A DNA stretch of 64,000 bases from Kitasatospora sp. NBC_00315 (GCF_041435095.1 NZ_CP108025.1:6820001-6884000), one strand, 5' to 3'. Shown: positions 44,059-52,950, counted from the first letter of the stretch. The notes: a model not told the origin generated them from the sequence alone. Numbers and translations: made by a program.

Positions 44059-45098
44059 CAGCCGTCCGACGCAGGCCGCTCTTCAGGCCGCTGCGCGATC
44101 GCAATCCCGTCCTGGTCGGCGCGATCGGCCTGCTGCTGCTCGCGCTCGTCGCCCTCGGTGCCTACCGCGCCGACTCGCTGCCGCTGATCGGCGGCGGCAC
44201 CACCTACCGCGCCGACTTCACCGAGGCCGCCGGCCTGCGGACCGGCAACGAGGTACGGGTGGCCGGCGTCAAGGTCGGCAAGGTCACCGGCGTCGCGCTG
44301 GACGGCAACCGCGTCAAGGTCACCTTCGAGGTCCGCGACACCTGGATCGGTGACGCCAGCACCGCCGCCATCGGCATCAAGACCCTGCTGGGGGAGAAGT
44401 ACCTCGCCCTCGACCCGCTGGGCGGCGCGGCGCAGAACCCGGACGTCCGGATCCCGCTCACCCGGACCACCTCGCCCTACGACGTCACGAAGGCGCTCGA
44501 CGGCCTCGGCACCACGCTCGGCGCGCTCGACACCCGGCAGCTCGCGCAGAGCTTCGAGGCGATCGCCGACACCTTCAAGGACACCCCCGCCTCGGTGCGC
44601 AGCGCCGTGGACGGCCTCACCGCACTGTCGAGGACGGTCGCGAGCCGCGACACCCAGCTCGCCCAACTCCTGGCGGGCAGCAAGCAGCTGACCACGACAC
44701 TGGCCGACCAGAACGGCCGGGTCGCGTCGCTGGTGTCGGACGGCGACCTGCTGCTCGGCGAACTGAGCAGGCGGCGCGACGCCGTCCACGCGCTGCTCAC
44801 CGGCACCCGGGATCTCAGCACCCAGCTCAGCGGACTGATCCAGGACGAGAACCAGCGGCTCGCACCGACCCTGGACGCGCTGGACCGGGTCACCACCGTG
44901 CTGCGGGCGAACCAGAGCAACCTGGACCAGGTGCTCGCGCTGGCCGGCCCGTACTACCGCCTGGTGGGCAACACGGTCGGCAACGGGCGCTGGTTCGACA
45001 GCTACCTGTGCGGGCTCGTCCCGCGGAACTACCTGTCCGCCGGCGCCCAGCCGGAGAGCGGATGCCTGTCGCCCCAGTCGCAGGGCGGCCACGGATGA
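44055..45098 (+). CDS. MceC-type protein
   Basis: A 347-residue Mce-family protein. Anchor helix at about 22-38 (LVGAIGLLLLALVALGAYRA). MCE domain: ADFTEAAGLRTGNEVRVAGV, KVGKVTGVAL, AAIGIKTLLGEKYLALDPLG. The helical C-terminal domain contains many Gln/Leu heptads (QLAQLLAGSKQLTTTLADQN). It ends with a short Cys-containing tail (YLCGLVPRNYL). ATG 44055 overlaps the upstream stop; GGGAGG precedes it. Confidence 0.9.
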   Translation: MTAVRRRPLFRPLRDRNPVLVGAIGLLLLALVALGAYRADSLPLIGGGTTYRADFTEAAGLRTGNEVRVAGVKVGKVTGVALDGNRVKVTFEVRDTWIGDASTAAIGIKTLLGEKYLALDPLGGAAQNPDVRIPLTRTTSPYDVTKALDGLGTTLGALDTRQLAQSFEAIADTFKDTPASVRSAVDGLTALSRTVASRDTQLAQLLAGSKQLTTTLADQNGRVASLVSDGDLLLGELSRRRDAVHALLTGTRDLSTQLSGLIQDENQRLAPTLDALDRVTTVLRANQSNLDQVLALAGPYYRLVGNTVGNGRWFDSYLCGLVPRNYLSAGAQPESGCLSPQSQGGHG

Positions 45099-45109
45099 GG
45101 GGGCCAGTG

Positions 45110-46276
45110 ATGCGCAAGCGTGCGAGGCGCCCGGTCGCCCTGGGCCTCGCCCTGGTGGTCGCGGTCGGCGGCGCCACGGCGGGAGCCCTGGCCGTGACCG
45201 GTTCGGGCGGGCGGCACATCACCGCCTGGTTCGACCACACGGTCGGTGTCTACGCCGGCTCCGACCTGCGGATCCTCGGGGTCAAGGTCGGCACGGTGGA
45301 CGAGGTGCGGCCCGAGGGCTCCCGGGTCAGGGTCACCATGACCCTGGACGACGGCATCCCCGTGCCGGCCGACGCGGGCGCGGTCGTGGTCGCGCCCAGC
45401 GTGGTGGCCGACCGCTACGTCCAGCTCACACCCGCCTACACGGCGGGCCCCCGGCTCGCGGACCACGCCGTCATCCCGGCCGAGCGCACCGCCACCCCGG
45501 TCGAGGTCGACCAGCTCTACCGGAGCATCACCGAACTCAGTGACGCCCTCGGCCCGAACGGTGCGAACGCCACCGGCAGCCTCTCCCGGCTGCTCGACAC
45601 CGGCGCGCAGAATCTGGCGGGCAACGGCAAGGCCATCGGGGACACGATCGACCAGTTGGGGCAGGCCACCCGCACCCTCTCCGGCCACAGCGACGACCTG
45701 TTCGCGACCCTCGCGGCCCTGCAGTCCTTCACCACCATGCTGAAGGAGAACGACGGCAAGGTCCGCTCCGCCACCGAGGAGCTCTCCACCGTCACCGGCT
45801 TCCTGGCCGCCGACCGACAGGATCTCGGCGCGGCGCTGGACCAACTCGCCACCGCACTGGGGCAGGTGAAGAGCTTCATCGAGGACAACCGGAGCAGGCT
45901 CAGGTCCACCGTGGACCGGCTCGTGCCGATCACCCAGTCCCTGGTCGACCAGCGCGCCTCGCTGGCCGAGCTCCTGGACACCGCGCCGCTGGCGGCGGAC
46001 AACCTGCTCGCCGCGTACGACCCGGCCCGCCGCACGATCGACGGCCGCGCCGACCTCAACGAGATCAGCGCGGACGCCCGGGCCGTCGGGACCCCGCTGC
46101 CACTGCCGCTACCGCCGGTGGACACCACACCGACCCCGGTGCCGACCGCGTCGCCCACGCCCGATCCGACCACCGATCCCGGCACCGATCCGCCCCCGGA
46201 CCCCGGTACCGATCCGCCCCCGGACCCCGGTACCGACCCGACCGCCGACCCGGGCAGCCAGGGGGTGGCCCGATGA
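45110..46276 (+). CDS. MceD-type protein
   Basis: A 388-residue Mce-family protein. ATG 45110 is preferred because GAGGGGG lies 6 nt upstream; ATG 45095 overlaps the mceC stop (ATGA) and would add five residues. Anchor helix at about 9-25, MCE domain (FDHTVGVYAGSDLRILGVKV, VVVAPSVVADRYVQLTPAYT), then helical needle. The last 50 residues are Pro/Asp/Thr-rich with PPPDPGTD repeated from a 24-bp duplication, a likely disordered extracytoplasmic tail. Confidence 0.9.
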   Translation: MRKRARRPVALGLALVVAVGGATAGALAVTGSGGRHITAWFDHTVGVYAGSDLRILGVKVGTVDEVRPEGSRVRVTMTLDDGIPVPADAGAVVVAPSVVADRYVQLTPAYTAGPRLADHAVIPAERTATPVEVDQLYRSITELSDALGPNGANATGSLSRLLDTGAQNLAGNGKAIGDTIDQLGQATRTLSGHSDDLFATLAALQSFTTMLKENDGKVRSATEELSTVTGFLAADRQDLGAALDQLATALGQVKSFIEDNRSRLRSTVDRLVPITQSLVDQRASLAELLDTAPLAADNLLAAYDPARRTIDGRADLNEISADARAVGTPLPLPLPPVDTTPTPVPTASPTPDPTTDPGTDPPPDPGTDPPPDPGTDPTADPGSQGVAR

Positions 46277-47451
46277 ACCGTCGCGGCAGCACCGCGGCCG
46301 TCGCCGCGCTGGCCGCCGGCCTCGCGCTGGCCGGCTGTTCGGCCTCGTTCACCGGCGCGCAGGGCCTGCCGCTCCCGGGCGGGGCCGACCTGGGCGGCCA
46401 CCCGTACGAGATCAGGGCCCACTTCGCCAATGCCCTCAGTCTGGTGCCGCAGTCCGCCGTGAAGGTCGACGACGTCCCGGTCGGCCGGGTCACCGCCGTC
46501 ACCCTCGCGCCGGGGGACTGGTCGGCGGTGGTCAGCATGAAGATCAACGGTGACGTGCAACTGCCCGCCAACGCCTACGCCCTGCTGGAACAGTCCAGCC
46601 TGCTCGGCGAGAAGTACGTCCAGCTGACGCCGCCCCCGCAGTCCCAGGGCGCGCAGGGCCGGCTCGCGGACGGCGCGGTCATCCCGATCGACCGGACCAA
46701 CCGCAGCGCCGAGGCCGAGGAGGTCTTCGGGGCGCTGTCCATGCTGCTCAACGGCGGTGGCATCCAGCAGCTCAACACGATCACCGTCGAGATGAACAGA
46801 GCACTGGCCGGCAACGAGACGCAGGTCCGGTCGCTGCTCGGCCAGGTGGACACGCTGGTCGGCCAACTCGACGCGCACAAGAAGGACATCACCGACGCCC
46901 TGGACGGCATCGACCGCCTGTCCGCCACCCTGGCCGGGCGCGACCAGCAGATCGGCACCGTCCTCACCGACCTCGCCCCCGGGCTCAAGGTGCTGGAGGA
47001 GCAGCGGGGTTCACTCGTCACGATGCTCCGGTCGCTGGACGCCCTCTCGGCGACAGCGGTGGACACCGTCAACAGGAGCAAGGACGACATGGTCGCGGAC
47101 CTCAAGGCGCTCGCGCCCACGCTGCAGCGCCTCGCCGACGCGGGCAGAGCCCTGCCCGACTCGCTGCAGGTGCTGGCCACCTACCCGTTCACCGACGAGG
47201 TGCTGCGCGGGGTGAAGGGCGACTACCTCAACACCTACCTCGACCTGACCGCCGCACCGGGCACCGTGATCATCCCCGAGCTCCGGGCCGAGGACAACGT
47301 CTACCCCCCGCCGGCCGCGACGCCCGAGCCGACGCCGGACCCGGGCACCGAGCCGGCGCCGGATCCGGGCACCGATCCGGGCACCGAGGGCGCGGCCGCC
47401 CGGGTCGCGCCGCCCGTGCCGCTGCCGTCCGTGACCGGGAGGGGCCACTGA
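46273..47451 (+). CDS. MceE-type lipoprotein
   Basis: A 392-residue Mce-family protein with a lipoprotein signal peptide: lipobox LALAGC with Cys22. Lipidation of the fifth Mce protein is the rule in mycobacterial mce operons (LprK-like), which supports both the family and the position. MCE domain: AHFANALSLVPQSAVKVDDV, PVGRVTAVTL, ALLEQSSLLGEKYVQLTPPP. Helical region to about 340, then a Pro/Asp-rich tail similar to that of MceD. ATG overlaps the mceD stop. Confidence 0.92.
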   Translation: MNRRGSTAAVAALAAGLALAGCSASFTGAQGLPLPGGADLGGHPYEIRAHFANALSLVPQSAVKVDDVPVGRVTAVTLAPGDWSAVVSMKINGDVQLPANAYALLEQSSLLGEKYVQLTPPPQSQGAQGRLADGAVIPIDRTNRSAEAEEVFGALSMLLNGGGIQQLNTITVEMNRALAGNETQVRSLLGQVDTLVGQLDAHKKDITDALDGIDRLSATLAGRDQQIGTVLTDLAPGLKVLEEQRGSLVTMLRSLDALSATAVDTVNRSKDDMVADLKALAPTLQRLADAGRALPDSLQVLATYPFTDEVLRGVKGDYLNTYLDLTAAPGTVIIPELRAEDNVYPPPAATPEPTPDPGTEPAPDPGTDPGTEGAAARVAPPVPLPSVTGRGH

Positions 47452-48728
47452 TGCTGACCCTGGGAACCCGCCTGCGCAACATCGCCTTCCTGCTCGTCGC
47501 CGTACTCGTCCTCGGCTTCATCGCCGTGCGCTACGCCGATCTCGGACGCTACGTCGGCCTGCGCGGCTACTACGTGGTCCAGGTCGAACTACCGGAGACC
47601 GGGGGGCTGTTCGAGCACGCGGACGTCACCTACCGGGGTGTCTCGGTCGGTCGCGTCGGCCCGATCACACTCACCGCGGACGGCGTCCGGGCCGAACTGC
47701 GGATCGACGACTCCGCGCCCCGTATCCCCGCCAGGCTGCAGGCCGTCGTGGCCGACCTGTCCGCGGTCGGCGAGCAGTACATCGATCTGCGGCCGAGCAC
47801 CGACGAGGGCCCCTACCTCGGCGACGGCTCCACCGTTGAAGCGAAGGACACCCGCACCCCGGCCCCCGTCACCGACCTGCTCACCAGCGTCGACCGGCTC
47901 ACCACCTCCGTCCCGCTGCAGTCCCTGCGCACCGTCGTCGACGAGTTCGGGCAGGTCTTCGCCGGCCAGGACGCCAACCTGGGCGCCCTGCTGGACGACA
48001 GCGACCACCTCGTCGCCGCGGCGGACACCGCGCTGCCCGGCAACACCACCCTGATGGTCGACGCGCAGACCGTGCTCGGAACCCAGGCGGACGAGGGGCG
48101 GGCCATCACGTCCTTCGCCGCCGACGCCACCCTGCTGGCCGGACAGCTGAACGCCTCCGACCCCGACCTGCGCCGCATCATCGCCGCCGGCCCGGCGGCC
48201 GCCGGGCAGGTCAGCTCACTGCTGCGGGACCTCGACCCGGGGCTCAGCGTGCTGCTCGCCAACCTGCTGACCACCTCCGACATCGCGGTCACCCGCCAGC
48301 GCGGCATCGAGGAACTGCTGGTACGGCTACCGGCGTTGGCCGCCGTCGGCCCGAGCGCCGTCGACGACAAGGGACTACGCGTGGGCATGGCGCTGACCTT
48401 CTTCAGTCCGCTGCCCTGCACCGACGGCTACCAGGGCACCACCAGGCGGGGCGGGCTCGACACCGGCACCGCCCCCGCTCTCAACACCGACGCGCGCTGC
48501 ACCGCGGCGCCCGGCACCGGGGTCGACGTGCGCGGCTCCGCCAACGCGCCGGCCGGCGGTGTGCCGACGCCGGCCCGGCCCGGGGCGCTGCTGCCCGCCG
48601 CCGGGGAGGCACCCGCGGCGGGCAGCCGGGCCGCCGCCCTGCCCGGCCCACTCGCGCTGCCCGCCGTACCGCAGGGCGCGCCCACCGACATGAGCGGTCT
48701 GCTCGGACTGGGGGAGAGCGCCGGATGA
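47451..48728 (+). CDS. MceF-type protein
   Basis: A 425-residue last Mce-family protein. Anchor helix at about 9-27 (NIAFLLVAVLVLGFIAVRYA). MCE domain: VELPETGGLFEHADVTYRGV, SVGRVGPITL, VVADLSAVGEQYIDLRPSTD. The helical domain includes the MceF-like AVGPSAVDDKGLRVGMALTF region and CTDGYQGTTRR. Pro/Ala-rich C-terminal tail. Overlaps mceE by TGATG. Confidence 0.92.
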   Translation: MLTLGTRLRNIAFLLVAVLVLGFIAVRYADLGRYVGLRGYYVVQVELPETGGLFEHADVTYRGVSVGRVGPITLTADGVRAELRIDDSAPRIPARLQAVVADLSAVGEQYIDLRPSTDEGPYLGDGSTVEAKDTRTPAPVTDLLTSVDRLTTSVPLQSLRTVVDEFGQVFAGQDANLGALLDDSDHLVAAADTALPGNTTLMVDAQTVLGTQADEGRAITSFAADATLLAGQLNASDPDLRRIIAAGPAAAGQVSSLLRDLDPGLSVLLANLLTTSDIAVTRQRGIEELLVRLPALAAVGPSAVDDKGLRVGMALTFFSPLPCTDGYQGTTRRGGLDTGTAPALNTDARCTAAPGTGVDVRGSANAPAGGVPTPARPGALLPAAGEAPAAGSRAAALPGPLALPAVPQGAPTDMSGLLGLGESAG

Positions 48729-49327
48729 ACACCCGCCGAATCGCCGGGGCGCTCGCCGTCCTGGCCGCCGCCGTCTTCTGCGCACTGGCCGCGCACTCGT
48801 ACGCCCAGGCCCGCGACGACGACACGCTCGCCCAGGCACGGGCCCGGGACACCGTCCGGACGGTCGGCCAGGAGGAGATCGGCCGGTTGAACAGTGTGGA
48901 CGCGCAGCACGTCGAGGACTGGTTGCGCGAGCGGCTGGATGCGACCTCGGGCCCGCTGCACGACCAGATGCGGCGCAGCACGGACTCCGACCGCACCGCC
49001 CTGCAGCAGTCCGGGGCCTCCGCCCGCGGCACCGTCACGGACGCGGCCGTCACCGCCCTCGACCGGGCGGCGGGCACCGCGAAGCTCATCGCGACGGTGG
49101 ACGTCCTGGTGACGCCGAAGGCCGGCGGTGGCACACCCAGCACCGACCGCAAGCGGTTCGAGGCGACCCTCGACCGCACGGCCGACGGGTGGAGGATCAC
49201 CACCCTCACCGCCGTGCCCGTGGCCGACTCCGGCCCCGGCGCCACCGCTCCTGGCGGAATGCCCACCGCCACCGCCACCGCCACCGCCACCGCCAGTGCC
49301 ACCGCCACTGCCGCTACCCAGGGCTGA
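48725..49327 (+). CDS. Mce-associated membrane protein, subtype A copy 1
   Basis: A 200-residue protein with an N-terminal transmembrane helix (about 5-23) and an extracytoplasmic NTF2/VirB8-like domain. Key segment: GRLNSVDAQHVEDWLRERLD, then GPLHDQMRRS and the ending TADGWRITTLTAV. Such proteins stabilise Mce complexes in mycobacteria and Nocardia. ATG overlaps mceF stop. The C-terminus is a run of PTATATATA repeats from a GCCACC hexanucleotide tract. Homologous to the protein at 50097-50846. Confidence 0.82.
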   Translation: MNTRRIAGALAVLAAAVFCALAAHSYAQARDDDTLAQARARDTVRTVGQEEIGRLNSVDAQHVEDWLRERLDATSGPLHDQMRRSTDSDRTALQQSGASARGTVTDAAVTALDRAAGTAKLIATVDVLVTPKAGGGTPSTDRKRFEATLDRTADGWRITTLTAVPVADSGPGATAPGGMPTATATATATASATATAATQG

Positions 49328-49348
49328 GCCGAAGCCGAGAGGACGAAC

Positions 49349-50083
49349 GTGACCACAGCAGAGACCGGAACACCCGCGCTCGACGCCCCGGCCACCCGGG
49401 ATCAGCCGCCCGCCGGGCAGGAGGAGGGCCGCCCGGGCGATCCGGTCGGGGACCCGCGCGGCGAACGGGACGGCGACGGGGACGGCGACGGGGACGGCGA
49501 CGGGGTTGGCGAGGACACGGGCGCGGACGGCTCCGGAGAGCCGTCGGCGGCCCCGGCCGCCGACCGGCCTCGCGGCCGGTGGCGCCGGGCGGTGCCGGTG
49601 ACGGTGGTGACGGCGGTGGCGGTGCTGCTCCTGGCGGCGGGCGGTGTCCTCCTCCAGCTCGGCGGACAGCTCCGCGGCTCGGCGGACACCGCCAACCGGG
49701 CCCTCACCGACACGGCGGCCGGCACCCGGCTGGTCGGCGACGTCGGATCCGCCCTGACCAAGGTGTTCTCGTACGCGCCGAACGACACCGACGCGACCAC
49801 CACGGCCGCCCAGGACTCCCTGGACGCCAAGGCCGCCACGCAGTACCGGGCCCTGATGGACCAGCTGCGCCGGCGCGTGGCCGAGGAGAAGCTGACGCTC
49901 ACCACCCGGGTGGTGCGCGTCGGGATCGTCCGGCTGACCGCCGGTGACGCGCAGCTGCTGGTCTTCCTCGACCAGACCTCGCGACGCGAGGGCCGGCCCG
50001 CGAGCGTGGTCGGGGCCCAACTCTCGGTGACCGCCCGGCTGGACGGCGGCCACTGGCGGATCACCGATCTCAGCGCCAGGTAG
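49349..50083 (+). CDS. Mce-associated membrane protein, subtype B copy 1
   Basis: A 244-residue protein. GTG 49349 follows AGAGGAC. The cytosolic N-terminus is acidic and contains six Asp-Gly dipeptides from a 12-bp repeat. One transmembrane helix at about 84-102 (VTVVTAVAVLLLAAGGVLLQ). The extracytoplasmic domain has DVGSALTKVFSYAPNDTD and VVGAQLSVTARLDGGHWRIT, the usual Mce-associated ending. Homologous to the protein at 50872-51594, not to its immediate neighbours. Confidence 0.82.
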   Translation: MTTAETGTPALDAPATRDQPPAGQEEGRPGDPVGDPRGERDGDGDGDGDGDGVGEDTGADGSGEPSAAPAADRPRGRWRRAVPVTVVTAVAVLLLAAGGVLLQLGGQLRGSADTANRALTDTAAGTRLVGDVGSALTKVFSYAPNDTDATTTAAQDSLDAKAATQYRALMDQLRRRVAEEKLTLTTRVVRVGIVRLTAGDAQLLVFLDQTSRREGRPASVVGAQLSVTARLDGGHWRITDLSAR

Positions 50084-50096
50084 GGGAGGACGCACG

Positions 50097-50846
50097 ATGA
50101 GCAGGCGCACGACGAGCGAGCGTACGACGAGCGAGCCGATGACGAGCGGGCGTACGACGAGCGGGCCGATGACGAGCGGGCGAGCGGCGAGCGGGCCGAC
50201 GATCGGTCGGTGGGGGAGGTGGCCGGGCCGGAACCCGCTGGTCGCGGCGGGCGCCGCGACGGCCGTCCTCGCAGCGGGCCTGGCGGCCTGGAGCGGGTGG
50301 TCCTGGTACGACGCGGCGCACGACGACTCGGCGGCCTACGCCCGGGCGCGGGACCAGGTCCTCGCGGCGGGGGAGCAGGGCGCGCAGAACATGAACACCC
50401 TGGATCACCGCGATCTCGCACACGGGCTGGACCTCTGGGAGGCCTCCACCACCGGTGACCTCCACGATCAGCTGGTGCGGGGCCGGTCACAGTTCGAGAC
50501 CCAGGTCGAACAGGCGCAGACCGTCACCAGCGCGAAGACGCTCTCCGGCGCGGTCACCGAACTGGACGATCGGGCCGGGCGGGCCACGGTGATGATCGCG
50601 CTGCGGATCACCGTCGAGGTGCCGAACACCGCGCCCGCGACCAAGGACAGCCGGATGCTCGGCGAACTCACCCGGACCGCCGGCGGCTGGAAGCTCAGCG
50701 CGCTGGGTCAGGCACCCATGGGCGTGAGCGCCCCGTCCGCCGCCAGCTCACCGGGGCCGTCGGCAGCCCCGGCCGCTTCCTCCGCCCCTTCTGCATCGGC
50801 AGTCCCGCCCGCTCCCGCCACCCCGCAGCCGTCCGCCGGCCGCTGA
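50097..50846 (+). CDS. Mce-associated membrane protein, subtype A copy 2
   Basis: A 249-residue protein, ATG 50097 after GGGGAGG. The N-terminal 34 residues are repeats of TTSE/MTSGR type made by six 15-bp DNA repeats (50109-50198). Transmembrane helix at about 50-68. The outer domain matches subtype A: NTLDHRDLAHGLDLWEASTT, GDLHDQLVRGRSQFETQVEQ, TAGGWKLSALGQAP. Ser/Ala/Pro-rich C-terminal tail. Likely arose with its downstream partner by duplication of an A-B gene pair. Confidence 0.8.
   Translation: MSRRTTSERTTSEPMTSGRTTSGPMTSGRAASGPTIGRWGRWPGRNPLVAAGAATAVLAAGLAAWSGWSWYDAAHDDSAAYARARDQVLAAGEQGAQNMNTLDHRDLAHGLDLWEASTTGDLHDQLVRGRSQFETQVEQAQTVTSAKTLSGAVTELDDRAGRATVMIALRITVEVPNTAPATKDSRMLGELTRTAGGWKLSALGQAPMGVSAPSAASSPGPSAAPAASSAPSASAVPPAPATPQPSAGR
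50109..50198 (+). repeat. Six 15-bp coding repeats
   Basis: Consensus RYGACGAGCGRGCSK, six uninterrupted copies, in frame with the Mce-associated gene, encoding a variable five-residue repeat (TTSER, TTSEP, MTSGR, TTSGP, MTSGR, AASGP). Confidence 0.9.
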
Positions 50847-50871
50847 GCCGTACCCGAGAGGACCGCCGTTC

Positions 50872-51594
50872 ATGTCGACGACCCGCCATCTGGTCAACCG
50901 GCAGCGCCGGCTGGCCGCAGTAGCGCAGACCCGTACCGCCCCCGAGACCTTCACCCCGGAGCCGTTCGCCCCGCGTCCCTCCGTCCCGCGTCCCTCCGTC
51001 CCGGAGCCGTCCGTCCCGGGCCGTTCCGGATCGGCGGCTGTCGGGGAGGGGGCCCGCCCGGGGCGCCGGTCGCGCCGGCTGCTGCCGCCGCTCGCGCTGG
51101 GCCTGGCCACCGTTCTGCTGGGCGGCTTCGCCGCCTGGGCGCACGGCGCGGCGGTTGACCGGAACACGGTCCCGTCCGTCCACAACCTCGCGCTGACCGA
51201 CCCGGTCCGGACCAACGAGGTGAAGGGTGCGGTCTCGCAGGCGGTCAACACCGTCTTCTCCTACAACTACGCCGACCCCGGCAGGACCGACACGGCCGCC
51301 CGCGGCGTCCTGGTGGGTGCCGCGGTGCAGCAGTACGCGACCCTGCTCGCCGAGGTCCGGGCGCAGGCCGGGCCGCAGAAGCTGGTGCTGACCACGACGG
51401 TGACGGACAGCGGTGTGGAGATGATCGACGGCACCCGGGCCCGGGTACTGGTCTTCGCGGATCAGCGGAGCACCAGCACGGCGACCACCGCCACGGCGGC
51501 GGACGGCACCTACGCCGCGGCCATGTTCGCGGTCGACGCCGTTCGGCAGGACGGGGCCTGGCGGATCGCGAGCATCGACACCTTCAGTCGGTGA
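50872..51594 (+). CDS. Mce-associated membrane protein, subtype B copy 2
   Basis: A 240-residue last gene of the mce block. ATG 50872 after GAGAGGA. Basic N-terminus with a PEPF/PRPSV repeat, transmembrane helix at about 68-85 (LLPPLALGLATVLLGGFAAW), outer domain with VSQAVNTVFSYNYADPGRTD, RARVLVFADQRST and the ending DGAWRIASIDTFSR. It aligns with the protein at 49349-50083. Confidence 0.82.
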   Translation: MSTTRHLVNRQRRLAAVAQTRTAPETFTPEPFAPRPSVPRPSVPEPSVPGRSGSAAVGEGARPGRRSRRLLPPLALGLATVLLGGFAAWAHGAAVDRNTVPSVHNLALTDPVRTNEVKGAVSQAVNTVFSYNYADPGRTDTAARGVLVGAAVQQYATLLAEVRAQAGPQKLVLTTTVTDSGVEMIDGTRARVLVFADQRSTSTATTATAADGTYAAAMFAVDAVRQDGAWRIASIDTFSR

Positions 51595-52216
51595 CCCGCC
51601 GGGCGGCCGGCCGCCGGTGGTCGGCCGGTGGTCGGCCGGTGGGGGCACCACGGGGGTGACGGGGCTCCGACGGCGCGATCCGGGTCGGCCAGGCATCCCC
51701 GAGCGCTCCGATTCAGGCCCCTAATCGGACATATGGGGCGCACGGCTGGTGAGGGTGCTCACAGGCCCCAGGGGCCTACGATCCCGCGTAGTTGATCGTC
51801 CGGCTGGCGGTGGACCGTGGCCGGACATCGCTAAAGAAGGTAAAAACCTAGTTTGGTGGGTTTAGTCCGTTATCTTGCTATGTGCGCAGCTCAGTGGCGG
51901 GCGAGGGTGCTCAGCCGGGGCTCGAAACCGGTGGTTCGGGGGCGGAGGAGCGGGGTAGCAGGACGCCCGCGGAGTCGGTGATCATCTGCTCCGACTACGA
52001 CGCGGCGTCGTATCAAGGGGTCTTGGCGGCGGCCCCGGAGCCCGCTAACAATTGCGGAGTCGTCAGAGACCGCGGCACCTGTTCAGCCGCGGCACTCGTT
52101 CGCAAGGCCCCGCCCAGCGCGGGTGCCCAGCACTCCGTCCCGACCGCACGAGCCCCTGTCCGGCCGTGCGCCCGCTGTGGACGTGAGCGCACCAACCGAT
52201 GAGGACCAGCTTCCCC
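51595..52216 (+). other. 622-bp intergenic region with long leader of the transglycosylase gene
   Basis: After the mce block come GC-rich repeats (GGTGGTCGGCC twice near 51613-51640) and then an AT-richer stretch (51831-51880). TTGGTG (51853-51858) and TGCTAT (51876-51881), 17 bp apart, are a possible promoter, leaving a leader of about 330 nt. The leader contains CCGC-TAACAATT-GCGG (about 52043-52058) and other short stems. Streptomycete wall-hydrolase genes often carry c-di-AMP (ydaO) riboswitches, but I do not see the ydaO core motifs. A 106-codon ORF (51882-52202) inside it has poor GC bias at codon position 3 and is not called. Confidence 0.6.
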
Positions 52217-52618
52217 ATGCGCATTTTCTCCACCCGTCTGCGTGCTTCGGCCGCTCTGCTCGCCTCCGCCGCCGGCATCGCCACCCTGGGTAGCGTGGTG
52301 GCGCCGACCGTCGCCAGTGCCAGCACCCCGGCCTCCTCCGCGCAGGCCCTGGCCGCGAAGATCGTTCCGGCCAACCAGCTCGCCTCGTTCAACCAGATCG
52401 TCTCGCACGAGAGCAGCTGGAACGTCAACGCCACCAACGCCTCCTCGGGCGCCTACGGCCTGGTCCAGGCGCTGCCGGGCTCCAAGATGGCCTCGGCCGG
52501 GGCCGACTGGAAGACCAACCCCGCCACCCAGATCAAGTGGGGCCTGAACTACATGAACGAGCGCTACGGCAGCCCGAACGCCGCGTGGGCCTTCTGGCAG
52601 ACGCACCACTGGTACTAA
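52217..52618 (+). CDS. Secreted transglycosylase SLT-domain protein
   Basis: A 133-residue small muralytic protein that would cleave peptidoglycan glycan strands outside the cell. Start ATG 52217 (GAGGA upstream); an in-frame ATG at 52199 would add six residues. The signal peptide spans about 1-35, ending at TVASAS. The compact SLT domain has catalytic Glu65 in IVSHESSWN, followed by the conserved ASSGAYGLVQALPGSKM and INY-like NYMNERYGSPNAAWAFW ending. Such short proteins are common in streptomycetes. Two hairpins follow the gene. Confidence 0.9.
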   Translation: MRIFSTRLRASAALLASAAGIATLGSVVAPTVASASTPASSAQALAAKIVPANQLASFNQIVSHESSWNVNATNASSGAYGLVQALPGSKMASAGADWKTNPATQIKWGLNYMNERYGSPNAAWAFWQTHHWY

Positions 52619-52721
52619 GCCGTACCCAGGCTGCTGCCGTACACCGACCGGCACCGAGCCGGATCTCCACCGAGCCACTCTCGCGGCGCCCCGGCGTCGG
52701 ACAGGGGCCCCGGGGCGAAGT

Positions 52722-52760
52722 CGGAGGACCCGGTGCGCACTTCGCGCTCCGGGTCCTCCG
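52722..52760 (+). terminator. First terminator after transglycosylase gene
   Basis: Perfect 12-bp stem CGGAGGACCCGG with a 15-nt loop, 104 bp after the stop, in the 332-bp gap before the next gene. Confidence 0.7.
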
Positions 52761-52804
52761 CCTGATGTTCGCCTGCGCCGGGCCCGAGCACTGTCGTACT
52801 CCCT

Positions 52805-52836
52805 GAAGGCCGTCTCCGCACCCGGAGGCGGCCTTC
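52805..52836 (+). terminator. Second terminator in tandem
   Basis: 13-bp stem GAAGGCCGTCTCC with one G-U pair and a 6-nt loop, 45 bp after the first hairpin. Nothing else is seen in the gap. Confidence 0.65.
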
Positions 52837-52950
52837 GGCATGGGGTGCCCAGCCGCGGCGCTCTCCGGCCCCGCAGGAGATCCACTCGTCGGGAGGTTGT
52901 GCCAGGCTGGTGAGGTGGGGCGGAGCAGGGCCGAGGTCTGGAGGTCTGCG

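Noticed and set aside
51882..52202. A 106-codon ORF ahead of the transglycosylase, overlapping an alternative start by ATGA
   Set aside because: Its third-position GC is clearly lower than in real genes here, it has no ribosome site and no recognisable domain; the region is better read as an RNA leader.
51853..52216. c-di-AMP (ydaO) riboswitch
   Set aside because: Expected by gene context, but the core motifs (GGGGAACC-like and GGGTGAATC-like segments) are not seen; only a weak CGCTAAC similarity near the 3' side.
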